This document shows positions 1 to 8,116 of a stretch of DNA of 64,000 nt, piece after piece. This DNA comes from Vandammella animalimorsus (lineage in GTDB: Bacteria > Pseudomonadota > Gammaproteobacteria > Burkholderiales > Burkholderiaceae_C): positions 1 to 64,000 of the forward strand of contig NZ_NSJB01000013.1 of the NCBI RefSeq assembly GCF_002285265.1. The letters are read 5' to 3'. The notes beneath the pieces were generated by a model, which worked only from the letters and a program-made list of their open reading frames with translations, searched no databases and was not told the DNA's origin. Made by a program: the position numbers and the translations under genes. How positions within the stretch are numbered: the stretch's first letter is position 1; each line of letters starts with the position of its first letter.

Positions 1-1270
1 CACCGCGCAGCGCCAGCCGCGCCAGCCCGAGCGCAGCGCCCCCACAGCGCGGCCCACTGCGCGGCCCACTGCGCGGCCCGGCGCGCGGCCCGGTGCGCGC
101 CCTGCCAATGCGAGGCCCGGCGCAACCAAACCCGATGCGCGCCGGGATGCGCGCTCGGAGACACGCCGCAATGCCCGCCCGGATGCAGCGCCGCACGCTG
201 GTGCGCGGCAACCAGCGCGGCCGGACTCCCGGCCAGACGCCCGACAGGGCGGGCGGGCCAGCACCCGGGCCAATACTCAGACCAATGCCCAGGCCAATGC
301 CCGGCTCCGCCCTGCCCAGGCCAACGCCACTGCCCCTGCGCGCGCGGCGGCCACCAACGTCCGCCCGAACACACGCTCCAAAATACGTCCCGAAACGCGC
401 CCAGCCGCTGCCAAGGCCCATCCGCCGCAGCAGCGCCCTGCCCCAAGCTGCCCAACAGCGCAGCAGCAGGCCGCAGCCGCTGCCAGCGCCCCCCAAGCCA
501 GCAGCGGCACGCGCCTGAACAAATACCTGGCCGATGCGCAGTGCTGCTCACGGCGTGAGGCCGATGCCTGGATCGAGCGCGGCTGGGTGCGCATCAACGG
601 CCAGGTAGCGCACATGGGCCAGCGCGTGCAGCCTGGCGACCAGGTCGATGTGGCGCTGGCCGCGCGCCGCCACCAGGCGCAGCAGCTGAGCATTGCGCTG
701 CACAAGCCCGTGGGCTACGTCAGCGGCCAGGCCGAGGACGGGTACTTGCCCGCGCTGAGCCTGATCACCGATGCCAACCACTGGGAGCACGACCCCCAGC
801 GCCGCCAGCGCGCGCCGCGCAGCCTCAAGGGCTTTGCCCCGGCCGGGCGGCTGGACATCGACTCCACCGGCCTGCTGATCCTGACCCAGGATGGCCGCCT
901 GGCGCGGCACATCATTGGCGAGCACAGCACGGTGGACAAGGAATACCTGGTGCGGGTGCGCTGTATCGGCCCCGATGGGCAAGGCATCGACAGCAATGTG
1001 CAGGCCCACGTGCCCGAGGCCGCGCTGCAGCGGCTGCGCCACGGCCTGGAGCTCGACGGCGTGGCGCTGCAGCCGGCCCAGGTCGAATGGCAAAACCCGG
1101 AGCAGCTGCGCTTTGTGCTGCGCGAGGGCAGAAAGCGCCAGATCCGGCGCATGTGCGAGCAGGTCGGCCTGCAGGTCAGCGCCCTCAAGCGCGTGCGCAT
1201 CGGCCGGCTGGCGCTGGGCCAGCTGCCCCCGGGCCAGTGGCGCTATCTGGAGCAGGACGAGCTCTTTTGA
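1..1270 (+). CDS. RluF/RluB-type 23S rRNA pseudouridine synthase, 5' end beyond window
   Basis: Converts a uridine in 23S rRNA to pseudouridine. The frame starting at base 2 is open to the stop at 1268-1270 and has no ATG before the S4 domain, so the start lies upstream of the window. About 168 visible residues are a low-complexity Arg/Pro/Ala/Asn/Gln-rich stretch with tandem ARPT/ARPG units. An S4 RNA-binding domain follows (RLNKYLADAQCCSRREAD, about residues 170-215). The RsuA/RluB/E/F catalytic domain carries GRLDIDSTGLLILTQDG, whose Asp is the family nucleophile, and a late GRKRQIRRMCEQVG motif. The paralogue (RluF against RluB) is inferred. An internal ATG at 587 would cut the S4 domain and is not the start. 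The disordered extension is seen in some betaproteobacterial homologues and may contact rRNA. Confidence 0.85.
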   Translation, partial: TAQRQPRQPERSAPTARPTARPTARPGARPGARPANARPGATKPDARRDARSETRRNARPDAAPHAGARQPARPDSRPDARQGGRASTRANTQTNAQANARLRPAQANATAPARAAATNVRPNTRSKIRPETRPAAAKAHPPQQRPAPSCPTAQQQAAAAASAPQASSGTRLNKYLADAQCCSRREADAWIERGWVRINGQVAHMGQRVQPGDQVDVALAARRHQAQQLSIALHKPVGYVSGQAEDGYLPALSLITDANHWEHDPQRRQRAPRSLKGFAPAGRLDIDSTGLLILTQDGRLARHIIGEHSTVDKEYLVRVRCIGPDGQGIDSNVQAHVPEAALQRLRHGLELDGVALQPAQVEWQNPEQLRFVLREGRKRQIRRMCEQVGLQVSALKRVRIGRLALGQLPPGQWRYLEQDELF

Positions 1271-1380
1271 GCAGCGCCCCCAAGCCATCAGCCACCATCG
1301 CCCCAGCGGGGCATTGCGCCAGTGCCGTGCGCGGCCTCTCGGAAATTCCCGAGTCCAACTTGGGGTTTTAGGATGAGTTC

Positions 1381-1410
1381 TTGCATTCTTAATAAAAATT
1401 ATTATCATTA
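1381..1410 (+). promoter_or_regulatory. Promoter overlapping a Fur-box-like site upstream of hemP
   Basis: A -35 candidate TTGCAT (1381-1386) and a -10 candidate TATCAT (1403-1408) are separated by 16 bp. The reverse complement of 1391-1410 reads TAATGATAATAATTTTTATT, close to the Fur consensus built from GATAAT hexamers. The block is strikingly AT-rich in a GC-rich neighbourhood. Iron repression by Fur is inferred from this match and from the downstream hemP. Confidence 0.6.
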
Positions 1411-1510
1411 GCCTCATTGACAGCAGGACGAATTCCTGCCGTCGCAGGCCCCAGGCCTGGCCGCCCGGCCGCAACCTGGAGCTCGGATGCCTTGAACTGA
1501 AAAACCTCCC

Positions 1511-1690
1511 ATGACCCCAGCCATGAAGCCCGCCAACGAATCCGCCAGCCAAGCCGCACGCCATGTGCCCGCCGCCGCGCTGGACAGCCTGGAACTGCTC
1601 AAGGGACAGAAATCCGTGGCCATTCAGCACAACGGCTCCATCTACCGTTTGCAGGCCACCAAGCTGGGCAAGCTCATCCTGACCAAGTAA
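1511..1690 (+). CDS. hemP: Hemin uptake protein HemP family
   Basis: A 59-residue protein. The conserved C-terminal half is LDSLELLKGQKSVAIQHNGS followed by IYRLQATKLGKLILTK, the HemP/HmuP signature. Members of this family are small factors of haem uptake loci; in Burkholderiales HmuP is needed for expression of the haem receptor genes. The N-terminal 20 residues are variable and polar. A second in-frame ATG lies at 1523; neither start has a strong ribosome binding site. No haem receptor or transport genes follow, so it stands alone here, about 100 bp behind a Fur-like site. Identity of the family is clear; the exact start is less so. Confidence 0.85.
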   Translation: MTPAMKPANESASQAARHVPAAALDSLELLKGQKSVAIQHNGSIYRLQATKLGKLILTK

Positions 1691-1751
1691 GGCAAGCCGC
1701 ATCCGCCGCCGCCCGCATTCGCCGGGCCGGCCCTTCCGAACACCAACCGTT

Positions 1752-1854
1752 TCATCGTGGGGCGACCGAGAGTTCAACACTCAGGACTCAAACAGGTCGT
1801 TTTTGCCAGCCAAGGGCGCGCATGCATGCGCATCTGGTAGCCAGGCTTTTTTTT
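1752..1854. repeat. Tandem non-coding element, copy 1
   Basis: Three blocks shared with copy 2: TCATCGTGGGGCGACC (1752-1767), then CAGGTCGTTTTTGCCAGCC beginning at 1793, then TAGCCAGGCTTTTTTT beginning at 1838. Between blocks one and two is an imperfect hairpin (GAGAGTT/AACACTC), enclosed by CGACC (1763-1767) and GGTCG (1795-1799), which is followed by five T. Between blocks two and three is a perfect 14-bp palindrome at 1818-1831. No ORF of note. The fold resembles an intrinsic terminator or a small structured RNA. Confidence 0.6.
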
Positions 1855-1907
1855 GATGAAACCCCTGCCCTCGGCCCCCAGCTCGTGAAGGGGCCAGGCG
1901 CCACCAG

Positions 1908-2006
1908 TCATCGTGGGGCGACCAGGCTTTTGACAAAGCCATTCAGGTCGTTTTTGCCAGCCAAGCGCCCAGGCCCTGCCCGGCGCGCACTAGCCAGGCT
2001 TTTTTT
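1908..2006. repeat. Tandem non-coding element, copy 2
   Basis: Same three blocks as copy 1, at 1908-1923, from 1944 and from 1991. The variable part differs in sequence but again forms a hairpin: GGCTTT (1925-1930) pairs with AAAGCC (1935-1940), inside the outer stem CGACC (1919-1923)/GGTCG (1946-1950), followed by TTTTT (1951-1955). Keeping the fold while the loop-stem sequence changed suggests selection on RNA structure. It lies just before the convergent end of recG. The 1691-2058 gap holds nothing else recognisable. Confidence 0.6.
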
Positions 2007-2058
2007 GCCCACTCTCTCACCTCCCTTTTTTTGCTTTGCTGCCGCCCGCCGCAACGGC

Positions 2059-4233
2059 TCAAGCGTGCAGGTAATCCCACTTGCCGCCCAGCCAGCGCTG
2101 CATGTGGCGCTCGGCCAGTTGCGGGTGCTGCGCCAGCATCTGCGGCGCCAGCTGGCGCGCCCATTCAAGCAGGTGGCCATCGCTGTCCAGATCGGCAAAG
2201 CGCAGCAGCGCCGCGCCGGATTGGCGCGCGCCCATGAATTCGCCCGGGCCGCGGATTTGCAGGTCGCGCCGCGCGATCTCGAAGCCGTCGTTGGTCTCGG
2301 CCATGGCGCGCAGGCGCTCCTTGGCGGTGTCGCTGAGCTGGCCGCTCTCGCCCGTCGCATACAGCAGGATGCAGGCCGATTGCGTGCTGCCGCGCCCAAC
2401 GCGGCCACGCAGCTGGTGCAGCTGCGACAGGCCAAAGCGCTCGGCGTGCTCGACCACCATCAGCGAGGCATTGGGCACGTCCACGCCGACTTCGATCACC
2501 GTCGTGGCCACCAGCAGCGCGATCTCGCCCGCGGCAAAGCGCGCCATCACCGCCTGCTTGTCGGCCGCCGCCATGCGCGAGTGCAGCAGGCCCACGGCCA
2601 CGCCCGGCATGGCCGCCTGCAAATCCTCGTATGTGGCCGTGGCGTTGGACAAATCCAGCGCCTCGCTTTCCTCGATCAGCGGGCAAACCCAGTAGGCTTG
2701 CCGCCCCTGGGCCAGCTGGCGGGCCAGGCGCTCGATCAGCTCCTCGCGCCGCCCTTCGGCAATCAGCCGCGTCAGCACTGGGCTGCGCCCGGGCGGCAAC
2801 TCGTCGATGGTGGAGACGCTCAGGTCGGCGTAGTACGTCATGGCCAGCGTGCGCGGGATGGGCGTGGCCGACATCATCAGCATGTGCGGCTCCAGCACGG
2901 GCTGCGCCTTTTGCGCCTGTCCCGCTGGCGCGCGCCGCGCGCCAGCAGCAGCAGGGGTTGCGGCAGGGGCAGCGGCCTGCTCGCCAGCCGGGATGCGGTT
3001 GCGCAGCCGCAGGCTCAGGCGCTGCTGCACGCCAAAGCGGTGCTGCTCGTCGATCAGCACCAACCCCAGCCGCTGAAAGGCCACATGCTCTTGCAGCACC
3101 GCGTGCGTGCCCACCACCAATGCCGCCTGGCCGCTGGCGGCGGCCTGCAGCATCTGCTCGCGCTGTTTTTTCTTCTGCGTGCCCGCCAGCCAGGCCACGC
3201 ACTGGCCGCGCGCGGCCAGCAGCGGCGTGAGCCAATCGGCCAGCTTGCGAAAGTGCTGCTCGGCCAGGATTTCCGTGGGCGCCACCAGCGCGCACTGCCA
3301 GCCGGCATCAATGCACACACAGGCCGCCAGCGCCGCCACCACCGTCTTGCCCGAGCCCACGTCCCCCTGCAGCAGGCGGTGCATGGGCGTGCTGCGGGCC
3401 AGATCCTGCGCGACCTCCCGCACCACGCGCTGCTGCGCCGCCGTCAGCGCAAACGGGATTTGCGCCAGCAGCTGTTGCGCCAAGGTGGCCTCACCTGCCC
3501 CGTCGCCCGAGGCAGGCTGCAGCGGCGGCGCCAGGCGCTGCGCCCGCGCCTGGCGAATGCGGCATTGCGAGAGCTGCTGCGCCAGCAACTCCTCAACCTT
3601 CAGCCGCTGCCAGGCCGGATGGCGGCGATCCTCCAGCGTCTGCAAGGCCACGTCGGGCGCGGGATGGTGCAGGAACTCCAACGCCTGGCGCAGCGGCCAC
3701 CACTGCCCGCCGGCCACCGGCGGCGGCCCCAGCGCGGCAAACACCTCTGCGGGCAAGGTTTCATCCAGCGCCATGCGGTGCAGCGCCGTGGCAATCATGC
3801 GGCGCAAGTAGGCCTGCGGCAGCCCCTTGCCAACCGGGTAAACCGGCGTGAGCGCCTGCGGCAGCGGCGCATCGCTCTTGCGCAGCTGGGGGTGCACCAT
3901 CTCGCGCCCCCAGAAGCCGCCGCGCATCTCGCCATGCACACGCAGGCGCTTGCCCGGCGCCATGGCCTTGTGCTGCGAAGGGTAGAAATGCAAAAAGCGC
4001 AGCTGGCAGCTGCCGCTGGCGTCTTCAAGCACCACCACCAGCTGGCGGCGCGGCTGCAGCTGCACCTCACAGGCCAGCACCGTGCCCTCGATCAGCACCG
4101 CCTGCCCCTGCCGGGCCTGGGCAATGGGCACGATGCGCGTCTCGTCCTCATAGCGCAGCGGCAGGTGCAGCACCAGGTCCACATCGCGCTGCAGGCCGAG
4201 TTTGTCCAGGGCTTTTCGGATGGCTGGCGTCAT
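2059..4233 (-). CDS. recG: ATP-dependent DNA helicase RecG
   Basis: Branch-migrating helicase that reverses stalled forks and processes Holliday junctions. With the start at 4233 (MTPAIRKALDKLGL) the protein is 724 residues. The wedge/OB domain includes HLPLRYEDET near the N-terminus. Helicase motifs follow: Walker A GDVGSGKT (about residue 300), DEQH box LVLIDEQHRFGVQQR, MMSATPIPRTL, and the C-terminal QLRGRVGRG. An Ala/Pro/Gln-rich insertion of roughly 30 residues sits between the DEQH and SAT motifs. Upstream in-frame codons reach 4308, but that would run toward the terminator of tRNA-Pro, and AAGGGAT lies just before 4233. The family is certain; the start is likely. Confidence 0.95.
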   Translation of the reverse strand: MTPAIRKALDKLGLQRDVDLVLHLPLRYEDETRIVPIAQARQGQAVLIEGTVLACEVQLQPRRQLVVVLEDASGSCQLRFLHFYPSQHKAMAPGKRLRVHGEMRGGFWGREMVHPQLRKSDAPLPQALTPVYPVGKGLPQAYLRRMIATALHRMALDETLPAEVFAALGPPPVAGGQWWPLRQALEFLHHPAPDVALQTLEDRRHPAWQRLKVEELLAQQLSQCRIRQARAQRLAPPLQPASGDGAGEATLAQQLLAQIPFALTAAQQRVVREVAQDLARSTPMHRLLQGDVGSGKTVVAALAACVCIDAGWQCALVAPTEILAEQHFRKLADWLTPLLAARGQCVAWLAGTQKKKQREQMLQAAASGQAALVVGTHAVLQEHVAFQRLGLVLIDEQHRFGVQQRLSLRLRNRIPAGEQAAAPAATPAAAGARRAPAGQAQKAQPVLEPHMLMMSATPIPRTLAMTYYADLSVSTIDELPPGRSPVLTRLIAEGRREELIERLARQLAQGRQAYWVCPLIEESEALDLSNATATYEDLQAAMPGVAVGLLHSRMAAADKQAVMARFAAGEIALLVATTVIEVGVDVPNASLMVVEHAERFGLSQLHQLRGRVGRGSTQSACILLYATGESGQLSDTAKERLRAMAETNDGFEIARRDLQIRGPGEFMGARQSGAALLRFADLDSDGHLLEWARQLAPQMLAQHPQLAERHMQRWLGGKWDYLHA

Positions 4234-4310
4234 ATCCCTTGCAACAAGAAAGGCTGCGCAAGCTCCGGCCAGCCTTGGTTTCTCCCTTCGCTCGACGATG
4301 TTGCCCAACG

Positions 4311-4341
4311 AAAAATGGGGCTACGCCAAAGACGTAGCCCC
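4311..4341 (-). terminator. Intrinsic terminator of tRNA-Pro
   Basis: GGGGCTACG (4317-4325) pairs with CGTAGCCCC (4333-4341). Read on the minus strand the hairpin is followed by ATTTTT (4311-4316). It lies 10 bases downstream of the tRNA 3' end and ends the transcript just before recG. Confidence 0.85.
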
Positions 4342-4351
4342 ATCAAGTTGG

Positions 4352-4428
4352 TGGTCGGAGCGGCGGGATTCGAACTCGCGACCCTCTGCTCCCAAAGCAG
4401 ATGCGCTACCAGGCTGCGCTACGCTCCG
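4352..4428 (-). tRNA. tRNA-Pro (UGG)
   Basis: The minus strand gives a 77-nt cloverleaf. Acceptor CGGAGCG pairs with CGCTCCG, discriminator A and encoded CCA follow. The anticodon arm CTGCT-TTTGGGA-AGCAG has the anticodon TGG, and the T arm contains GTTCGAATC. A -10-like TAGAAT lies 13 bases upstream of the tRNA start (reverse complement of 4441-4446). Confidence 0.95.
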
Positions 4429-4551
4429 ACTAAAGCGCGCATTCTAATACGAAAAATCCGCCCAGCCTGGCTGGGTGGGCGCAGCCGGCATGCGCTGGCT
4501 GGCGCTCCGACTGATTCCCTCAACAACCTGCTGCGCCCTGGCCCGTGCCCG

Positions 4552-4557
4552 TATACT
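4552..4557 (+). promoter_or_regulatory. Candidate -10 box for the universal stress protein gene
   Basis: TATACT at 4552-4557 is a good sigma-70 -10 match in an otherwise GC-rich gap, about 140 bp before the gene. No convincing -35 was found at the usual distance. Confidence 0.35.
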
Positions 4558-4694
4558 GCCCCGCAGCCATGGTTGCTGCCGTGGGTTGCACTGGGCCGCA
4601 GGCCGCACGGCGCTTGCCGGCAGGCCTTTTGCATGCAGCCATCGCGGCAGGCCGCAGCCAGAGACTGTTTGACTCACCATTCCAAGGAGCCTTT

Positions 4695-5138
4695 ATGTAC
4701 CAACACATCCTGATTCCCACCGACGGGGGCGAGCTGTCGCAAAAAGCCGTGGCGCACGGCTTTGACCTGGCCAAGCTCTGCGGTGCGCGGGTCACGATCC
4801 TGACTGTCACGCCCAGCTACCCCGTCACCTACATGGAAGGCAGCGTGGCTTCGAACCGCGAGTTCGCCGAAAGCAGCGAGCGCCAGTGGCGCGAGGATGC
4901 CAAGAAGGCCATGGAGAAGGTGTTGGAGCAAGGCAAGGCCATGGGCGTGCAAACCGATGTGCAGGTGCTCAGCGGCGACAGCATCTCCGACCTGATCCTG
5001 CAGGCCACGCAGGAGCAGCATGCCGACCTGATCGTCATGGCCTCGCACGGCCGCAAGGGCATTGCCCGCCTGCTGCTGGGCAGTGAAACCCAGCACGTGC
5101 TCACTGGCGCCAAGGTGCCGGTGCTGGTGCTGCGCTGA
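4695..5138 (+). CDS. Universal stress protein (UspA family)
   Basis: A 147-residue single-domain Usp. It opens with MYQHILIPTDGGELSQKAV, the usual first strand and Asp. The C-terminal nucleotide-binding motif reads MASHGRKGIARLLLGSETQHV, matching G-2x-G-9x-G-(S/T), so ATP binding is expected. The final strand VPVLVLR is typical. The start is chosen because AAGGAG lies 7 bases upstream; longer in-frame reading to 4545 has no homology. The gene is probably monocistronic, having a terminator directly behind it. Usp proteins are induced under growth arrest and stress; the target of this one is unknown. Confidence 0.92.
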   Translation: MYQHILIPTDGGELSQKAVAHGFDLAKLCGARVTILTVTPSYPVTYMEGSVASNREFAESSERQWREDAKKAMEKVLEQGKAMGVQTDVQVLSGDSISDLILQATQEQHADLIVMASHGRKGIARLLLGSETQHVLTGAKVPVLVLR

Positions 5139-5180
5139 TGCAGCCGGCCGCCTGCGGGCGGCCAACCCCTTGTGTGTTTC

Positions 5181-5207
5181 ATGCCCATCTTGCCGATGGG
5201 CATTTTT
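5181..5207 (+). terminator. Intrinsic terminator after the universal stress gene
   Basis: TGCCCATC (5182-5189) pairs with GATGGGCA (5195-5202) around a short loop, followed by six T. It ends only about 5 bp before the most likely start codon of the next gene. Confidence 0.85.
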
Positions 5208-5211
5208 TGTG

Positions 5212-6492
5212 ATGGTCTGTTCTGCTTCCGAACCACCCCGGCAGGCGCCCGATGCCAATGCCGATGATGCCCGCTGCGCCCAGCCCCCTGCCGCTGCCGG
5301 CGCAGCGCGCCCCCAGGCCTTGCGCGGCATCCGCGTCGTGGAGTTCAGCCACATGGTCATGGGCCCGGCCTGCGGCCTGGTGCTGGCCGACCTGGGCGCC
5401 GAGGTCATCAAGGTCGAGCCCATCGAGGGCGATGGCACGCGCACGCTGCTGGGCGCAGGCGCGGGCTTTTTCCCGCTGTTCAACCGCAACAAGCACAGCA
5501 TCGGCATCGACCTGAAGGACCCGGCCGGCCTGGAGATCGCGCTCAAGCTCTGCGCCACGGCCGATGTGGTGCTGCACAACTTCCGCCCCGGCGTGCTGCA
5601 GCGCCTGGGGCTGGACTATGCCAATCTGCGCCGCCTCAACCCGGGGCTGGTCTACGTCAACCTCAGCGGCTTTCTGCCTGGCCCCTATGAGCACCGCACG
5701 GCGCTGGACGAAGTGGTGCAGATGATGGGCGGCCTGGCCTACATGACCGGCCGCCCCGGCGATCCGCTACGCGCGGGCAGCAGCGTCAACGACATCATGG
5801 GCGGCATGTTCGGCGCCATCGGCGCGCTGGCCGCGCTGCTGCAGCGCCAGCACACCGGCCAGGGGCAGGAGGTTGACGCAGCGCTGTTCGAGAACAACGT
5901 CTTTCTCGTCGGCCAGCACATGATGCAGTACGAGATCACCGGCCAGCCGGCCCGCCCCATGCCCGAGCGCACCTCGCCCTGGGCGGTGTACGACATCTTC
6001 ACCGTCCAGGGCGGCGAGCAAATCTTTTTGTGCGCCGTCAGCGATGCCCACTGGCAAAGCCTGTGCACGGCCTTTGGCTGGCACGATTGGCTGGCCGATG
6101 CGCAGCTGGCCAGCAACAACGCGCGCGCCCGTGCGCGCCCCTGGCTGCTGCCGGCGCTGCGCGAGCGCCTGCAAGACCACAGCGCCGCCGACATCGCCGC
6201 GCGCTTTGAGGCCCACGCCCTGCCCTACGCACACATCGTGCGCCCCGAGCAACTGCTGGACGACCCGCACCTGCAGGCCACGCAGGGGCTGGAGCCCATC
6301 ACCCTGGTCGATGGCGAGCGCGCCGGCCAGCGCGCGCATGCCGCGCTGCTGCCGCTGCGCATGGACGGCCAGCGCCTGCGCACCTACCAAAACCCGCCCC
6401 AATTGGGCGAGCACACGCAGGCCATCCTGCAGTCGCTGGGCCTGGACGCAGCGCACATCGAACAACTGCGCGCCCAGCGCAGCGTGCGCTGA
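5212..6492 (+). CDS. CaiB/BaiF family (class III) CoA-transferase
   Basis: Moves CoA between carboxylic acids; the acid pair cannot be told from sequence. The 426-residue reading starts MVCSASEPP and has a variable, Ala-rich first 36 residues. The conserved domain begins at LRGIRVVEFSHMVMGPACG and continues with DLGAEVIKVEP, NRNKHSIGIDLKDP and DVVLHNFRPGVL. The Asp in SVNDIMGGMFG lies at the position of the family's acyl-anhydride-forming aspartate. The small domain and C-terminus (AHIVRPEQLLDDPHL) are intact. The start is uncertain: a terminator immediately precedes 5212 and there is no clear ribosome site; a TTG at 5320 is an alternative. It is followed 29 bp later by nth. Confidence 0.85.
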   Translation: MVCSASEPPRQAPDANADDARCAQPPAAAGAARPQALRGIRVVEFSHMVMGPACGLVLADLGAEVIKVEPIEGDGTRTLLGAGAGFFPLFNRNKHSIGIDLKDPAGLEIALKLCATADVVLHNFRPGVLQRLGLDYANLRRLNPGLVYVNLSGFLPGPYEHRTALDEVVQMMGGLAYMTGRPGDPLRAGSSVNDIMGGMFGAIGALAALLQRQHTGQGQEVDAALFENNVFLVGQHMMQYEITGQPARPMPERTSPWAVYDIFTVQGGEQIFLCAVSDAHWQSLCTAFGWHDWLADAQLASNNARARARPWLLPALRERLQDHSAADIAARFEAHALPYAHIVRPEQLLDDPHLQATQGLEPITLVDGERAGQRAHAALLPLRMDGQRLRTYQNPPQLGEHTQAILQSLGLDAAHIEQLRAQRSVR

Positions 6493-6521
6493 CACCGCTG
6501 CCCGCCATCGCCCCCACCCCG

Positions 6522-7163
6522 ATGAAAAAAGCCGACATCCCGCTGTTCTTCGCCACCTTGCAGGCGGCCAACCCGCACCCGCAGACCGAGCTCGAATACG
6601 GCAGCCACTTCCAACTGCTGGCGGCCGTGCTGCTCTCCGCCCAGGCCACCGATGCTGGCGTCAACAAAGCCACGCGCCGCCTGTTCCCCGTGGCCGGCAC
6701 GCCCCAGGCCATGCTCGACCTGGGCCTGGCCGGGCTGGAAGAGCACATCAAAACCATCGGCCTGTACCGCAGCAAGGCCAAGAACCTGCTGGCCACCTGC
6801 GCCATCCTGGTAGAGCGCTACGGCGGCCAGATCCCGCGCACGCGCCAGGAGCTGGAGCAACTGCCGGGCGTGGGCCGCAAAACCGCCAACGTGGTGCTCA
6901 ACGTAGCCTTTGGCGAGCCCACCATGGCAGTGGACACGCACATCTTCCGCGTCAGCAACCGCACCGGGCTGGCGCCGGGCAAGACCCCGCTGGAAGTCGA
7001 GCAGCGCCTGCTGCAGCGCGTACCCCAGGAATACGCGCTGCACGCCCACCACTGGCTGATTCTGTTGGGCCGCTACGTCTGCCAGGCGCGCAAGCCACGC
7101 TGCTGGGAATGCCGCGTCAGCGCCTGGTGCGATTACCGCCCCAAAACCCCGCCGCCCGCCTAG
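6522..7163 (+). CDS. nth: Endonuclease III
   Basis: DNA glycosylase/AP lyase removing oxidised pyrimidines in base excision repair. The 213-residue length is normal. The helix-hairpin-helix LPGVGRKTANVVLN contains the catalytic Lys, and VDTHIFRVSNR contains the catalytic Asp. The C-terminal [4Fe-4S] motif is complete with spacing C-X6-C-X2-C-X5-C (CQARKPRCWECRVSAWC). The start codon at 6522 gives the expected MKKADIPLFF opening. It follows the CoA-transferase gene closely and may be co-transcribed. Immediately downstream the normal genome composition ends and the decayed transposase begins. Confidence 0.97.
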   Translation: MKKADIPLFFATLQAANPHPQTELEYGSHFQLLAAVLLSAQATDAGVNKATRRLFPVAGTPQAMLDLGLAGLEEHIKTIGLYRSKAKNLLATCAILVERYGGQIPRTRQELEQLPGVGRKTANVVLNVAFGEPTMAVDTHIFRVSNRTGLAPGKTPLEVEQRLLQRVPQEYALHAHHWLILLGRYVCQARKPRCWECRVSAWCDYRPKTPPPA

Positions 7164-7165
7164 CT

Positions 7166-7500
7166 GTAGTTTCTCGACACGTTGTACCCCGCAAAGTCAG
7201 CCAGACAGCGGGAGGCAAGTGCTCAGTGCCGAGTGAAGCCGATGGATGTTGTGATGAAGCATCCAAGGTGTCAGCTCGCCCGCACGATGCGTTGGGCTGA
7301 GCTGGGATACCAACGATACACATAAGCCCATTCGCGCAGCAGCATCTGGATGAAGCGCTCGGCCTTGCCACTGGTTCTGGGCGTATAGGGCTTGGGCAGC
7401 GCACAGATGCTTGGTCTTCAATCGCCACAGCATCCTCGCAAAACGCAGCGACCGCAAGCAGCGCCGTTGCCGCTCATCACCCGCTCAACCCTCATGCCCA
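7166..7500 (-). pseudogene. Decayed IS481-type transposase, C-terminal half
   Basis: On the minus strand several frames together recover the DDE transposase C-terminus of IS481-like elements: MRVERVMSGNG (normally VERVMTDNG), RSLRFARMLWRLKTKHL, PYTPRTSGKAERFIQMLLRE with WAYVYRWYPSSAQR, then GELTPWMLHHNIHRLHSALS. At least three frame changes and internal stops are needed, and the N-terminal half is missing. No intact terminal inverted repeats were recognised. The remnant lies directly between nth and the AT-rich island, so it marks a probable insertion boundary. 7501-7707 holds no gene, but the composition becomes AT-rich from about 7560. Confidence 0.75.
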
Positions 7501-7707
7501 GGCAGCGGCGCAAACGACGCCTTGCACTGCACACGCCCAGTAGCTCTCACGGGGGAGCGCTAAGTACCTAACGCGCTATAAGTTTTTAAAAATTAGATTG
7601 ACGCCAGTCATCATTGATTCATCCAGCTAAACAATAGCAGTTTACTTCTCAACAATATAAAACAAAGAGTCACTTATCCTTCTCTGCTCTAAATTGCGAG
7701 GAACAGG

Positions 7708-8098
7708 ATGAATGACAGATTGATAACAGGTTCCGCAACCGGAATCTTGTTGCACAAAGATTCGAAATCGTGGTGTGTCAACGCATCCCAGCCTGTCACC
7801 TATGAAGTGCAGCAGGTTGACGGGCTGTTTGATTGCAAAAATAAAACCTTCCTAGGGTTATGCCGCAACCCTAAAAAAGCAACGCTCCATATCTCAATCA
7901 TGATAGGCATATCGAAGCTTTTTACCGAACTTTCGAAAGCCTTCCAAAATAATCAAAGACTTAGGACTAACGATTACCCATGAAACGAGTCGACTTGCCC
8001 GCAGAGGCGACAGAAGCAGTAATTTGGCTATGCAGCCCATCCGCTTCTTTATAAGCGGCTCAGCAATTCCTGTAGACGGTGGTTTTCTTGCAACTTAA
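7708..8098 (+). pseudogene. Decayed short-chain dehydrogenase/reductase
   Basis: The reading from the ATG at 7708, which has GAGGAACAGG just upstream, gives MNDRLITGSATGI, similar to the N-terminal TGxxxGIG cofactor motif of SDR enzymes, and PVTYEVQQVDGLFD resembles the following segment. The catalytic YxxxK region is absent. From about 7980 a second frame gives MKRVDLPAEATEAVIWLCSP, then after one more frame change FISGSAIPVDGGFLAT, a typical SDR C-terminus. The whole is about half the usual 750 bp, so it is read as a gene with an internal deletion and frameshifts. The 91-residue ORF at 7708-7983 could alternatively be a small unrelated protein. The C-terminal match is firm, the N-terminal one tentative. 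Confidence 0.55.
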
Positions 8099-8116
8099 GC
8101 CTTTTTGATAGAAAAA

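Noticed and set aside
1822-4713. A 963-codon open frame on the + strand opposite recG
   Set aside because: It is antisense to an unmistakable recG, is full of Arg/His/Gln/Leu runs typical of high-GC shadow frames, and crosses tRNA-Pro.
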